DNA of 64,000 nucleotides from Streptomyces albidoflavus (GTDB lineage Bacteria > Actinomycetota > Actinomycetes > Streptomycetales > Streptomycetaceae), in the NCBI RefSeq assembly GCF_000719955.1, contig NZ_JOII01000006.1, forward strand, positions 248,001 to 312,000, read 5' to 3'. Both the position numbers and the translations under genes were made by a program. Shown here piece after piece: positions 63,640 through 64,000 of this stretch; position 1 is the first letter of the stretch; every line of letters begins with the position of its first letter. The notes under the pieces were generated by a model, which did no database searches, was not told the DNA's origin, and saw only the letters and a program-made list of their open reading frames with translations.

Positions 63640-63645
63640 AATGTA
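63640..63645 (-). promoter_or_regulatory. -10 box of a probable leaderless promoter (PF10118-type gene)
   Basis: TACATT (minus strand) lies six bases before the ATG at 63633. Confidence 0.45.
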
Positions 63646-63771
63646 CGTTCGGGTAAGTCCGCTGCCCAGCCCCCTGCACCGCCTTTCTGCCTGGCCAACT
63701 CCCCGCGCCCGCACGGCGGCCAGGAGAAAAACGGCTGCGCCTGCCCGCCCCCTGTGCGACAGTCCTCCGCC

Positions 63772-64000
63772 GTGGACACCGACACCGACACCGACACCGG
63801 CACCGACACGCACACCCGCACCGGCGGACCGGCCGTACTCCTGCGCCGCGCCCTGCCCGCCGACGCCCCCGCCCTCGCCGAGGTCTGGCTGCGCTCCTTC
63901 GCCGCCGCCCTGCCGACGGTCCGCCGGGCCCACGGGGACGACGCGGTACGCGGCTGGTTCGCCCACCTCGTCACCGGGTGCGAGACCTGGGGCGCCTTCG
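63772..64000 (+). CDS. GNAT-family N-acetyltransferase, partial (N-terminus only)
   Basis: The first 76 residues are visible; the gene runs off the right edge. After a low-complexity Asp-Thr repeat leader (encoded by tandem GACACC hexamers) the sequence LLRRALPADAPALAEVWLRSF is the beta-1/alpha-1 opening of GNAT acetyltransferases. PTVRRAHGDDAVRGWFAHLV follows, as in a subgroup I recall from actinobacteria. The acetyl-CoA loop lies outside the window. The GTG at 63772 is one option; another in-frame GTG is at 63754. Substrate unknown. Confidence 0.7.
   Translation, partial: MDTDTDTDTGTDTHTRTGGPAVLLRRALPADAPALAEVWLRSFAAALPTVRRAHGDDAVRGWFAHLVTGCETWGAF

Noticed and set aside
63775..63810. GACACC hexamer repeats as a regulatory microsatellite
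   Set aside because: They are in frame and encode the Asp-Thr leader of the GNAT protein, so they are better explained as low-complexity coding sequence.

Overview
The window reads as a stretch of a Streptomyces chromosome. It has very high GC (strong G/C bias at third codon positions), many GTG starts, several apparently leaderless genes, and actinobacterial families throughout (HtaA heme proteins, GlnE, NpdG F420 reductase, MalR/AglA, TetR regulators). The gene set and rough order (mal operon, glnE, glutamine-synthetase-like glnA2, nadE, panB) resemble the SCO2226-SCO2256 region of S. coelicolor as I remember it, so most of it looks like chromosomal core. The organism cannot be named to species from this.

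Layout. 0-11 kb: a partial proline-rich membrane protein with no resolvable start, glutamate decarboxylase, a Gfo/Idh/MocA oxidoreductase, a Bcr/CflA exporter overlapping a serine hydrolase, an Rsm22-type methyltransferase, dimethylargininase, a TetR regulator, a stand-alone prim-pol-like protein and a lipoprotein. 11-19 kb: an iron/heme island. hmuTUV is encoded on the minus strand and diverges across a 19-bp iron box from two HtaA-domain surface proteins, the second with a LAXTG-type sortase signal. A PhzF-like gene and a heme oxygenase with its own iron-box-like palindrome follow. 19-28 kb: housekeeping genes (map, npdG, an M50 protease, panB, a nuclease-fold protein, a C39-like peptidase, nadE). 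27.4-31 kb: a four-gene minus-strand cluster (DUF3105, DUF305, DUF6153, multicopper oxidase) that looks copper-related. 31-38 kb: glnA2, then a small accessory patch (two ATGA-coupled small Cys-rich proteins, an HTH/TPR regulator, a 123-residue protein built from two repeats), a TetR/MFS efflux pair, and a repeat-filled convergent gap.

38-48 kb: glnE, a septum-formation-like membrane protein, a TetR regulator divergent from an APC permease/amidohydrolase operon, a short unknown gene and a PAP2 phosphatase. 48-60.6 kb: the maltose/maltodextrin regulon. malR diverges from malEFG-aglA and a second LacI gene translationally coupled to aglA; a secreted alpha-amylase and a pullulanase-type enzyme follow. 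CTTGCAG-type palindromes lie in front of malE and in the amylase leader. Together these genes degrade starch outside the cell, import maltodextrins, hydrolyse them in the cytoplasm and sense them. 60.6-64 kb: a TetR regulator, a ferredoxin-type reductase coupled to a PF10118-like metal-dependent hydrolase, and the start of a GNAT acetyltransferase.

No rRNA, tRNA, CRISPR array, transposase, integrase or prophage structural gene was recognised. All coordinates and motifs were read by eye; family assignments rest on remembered motifs, not on a database search.
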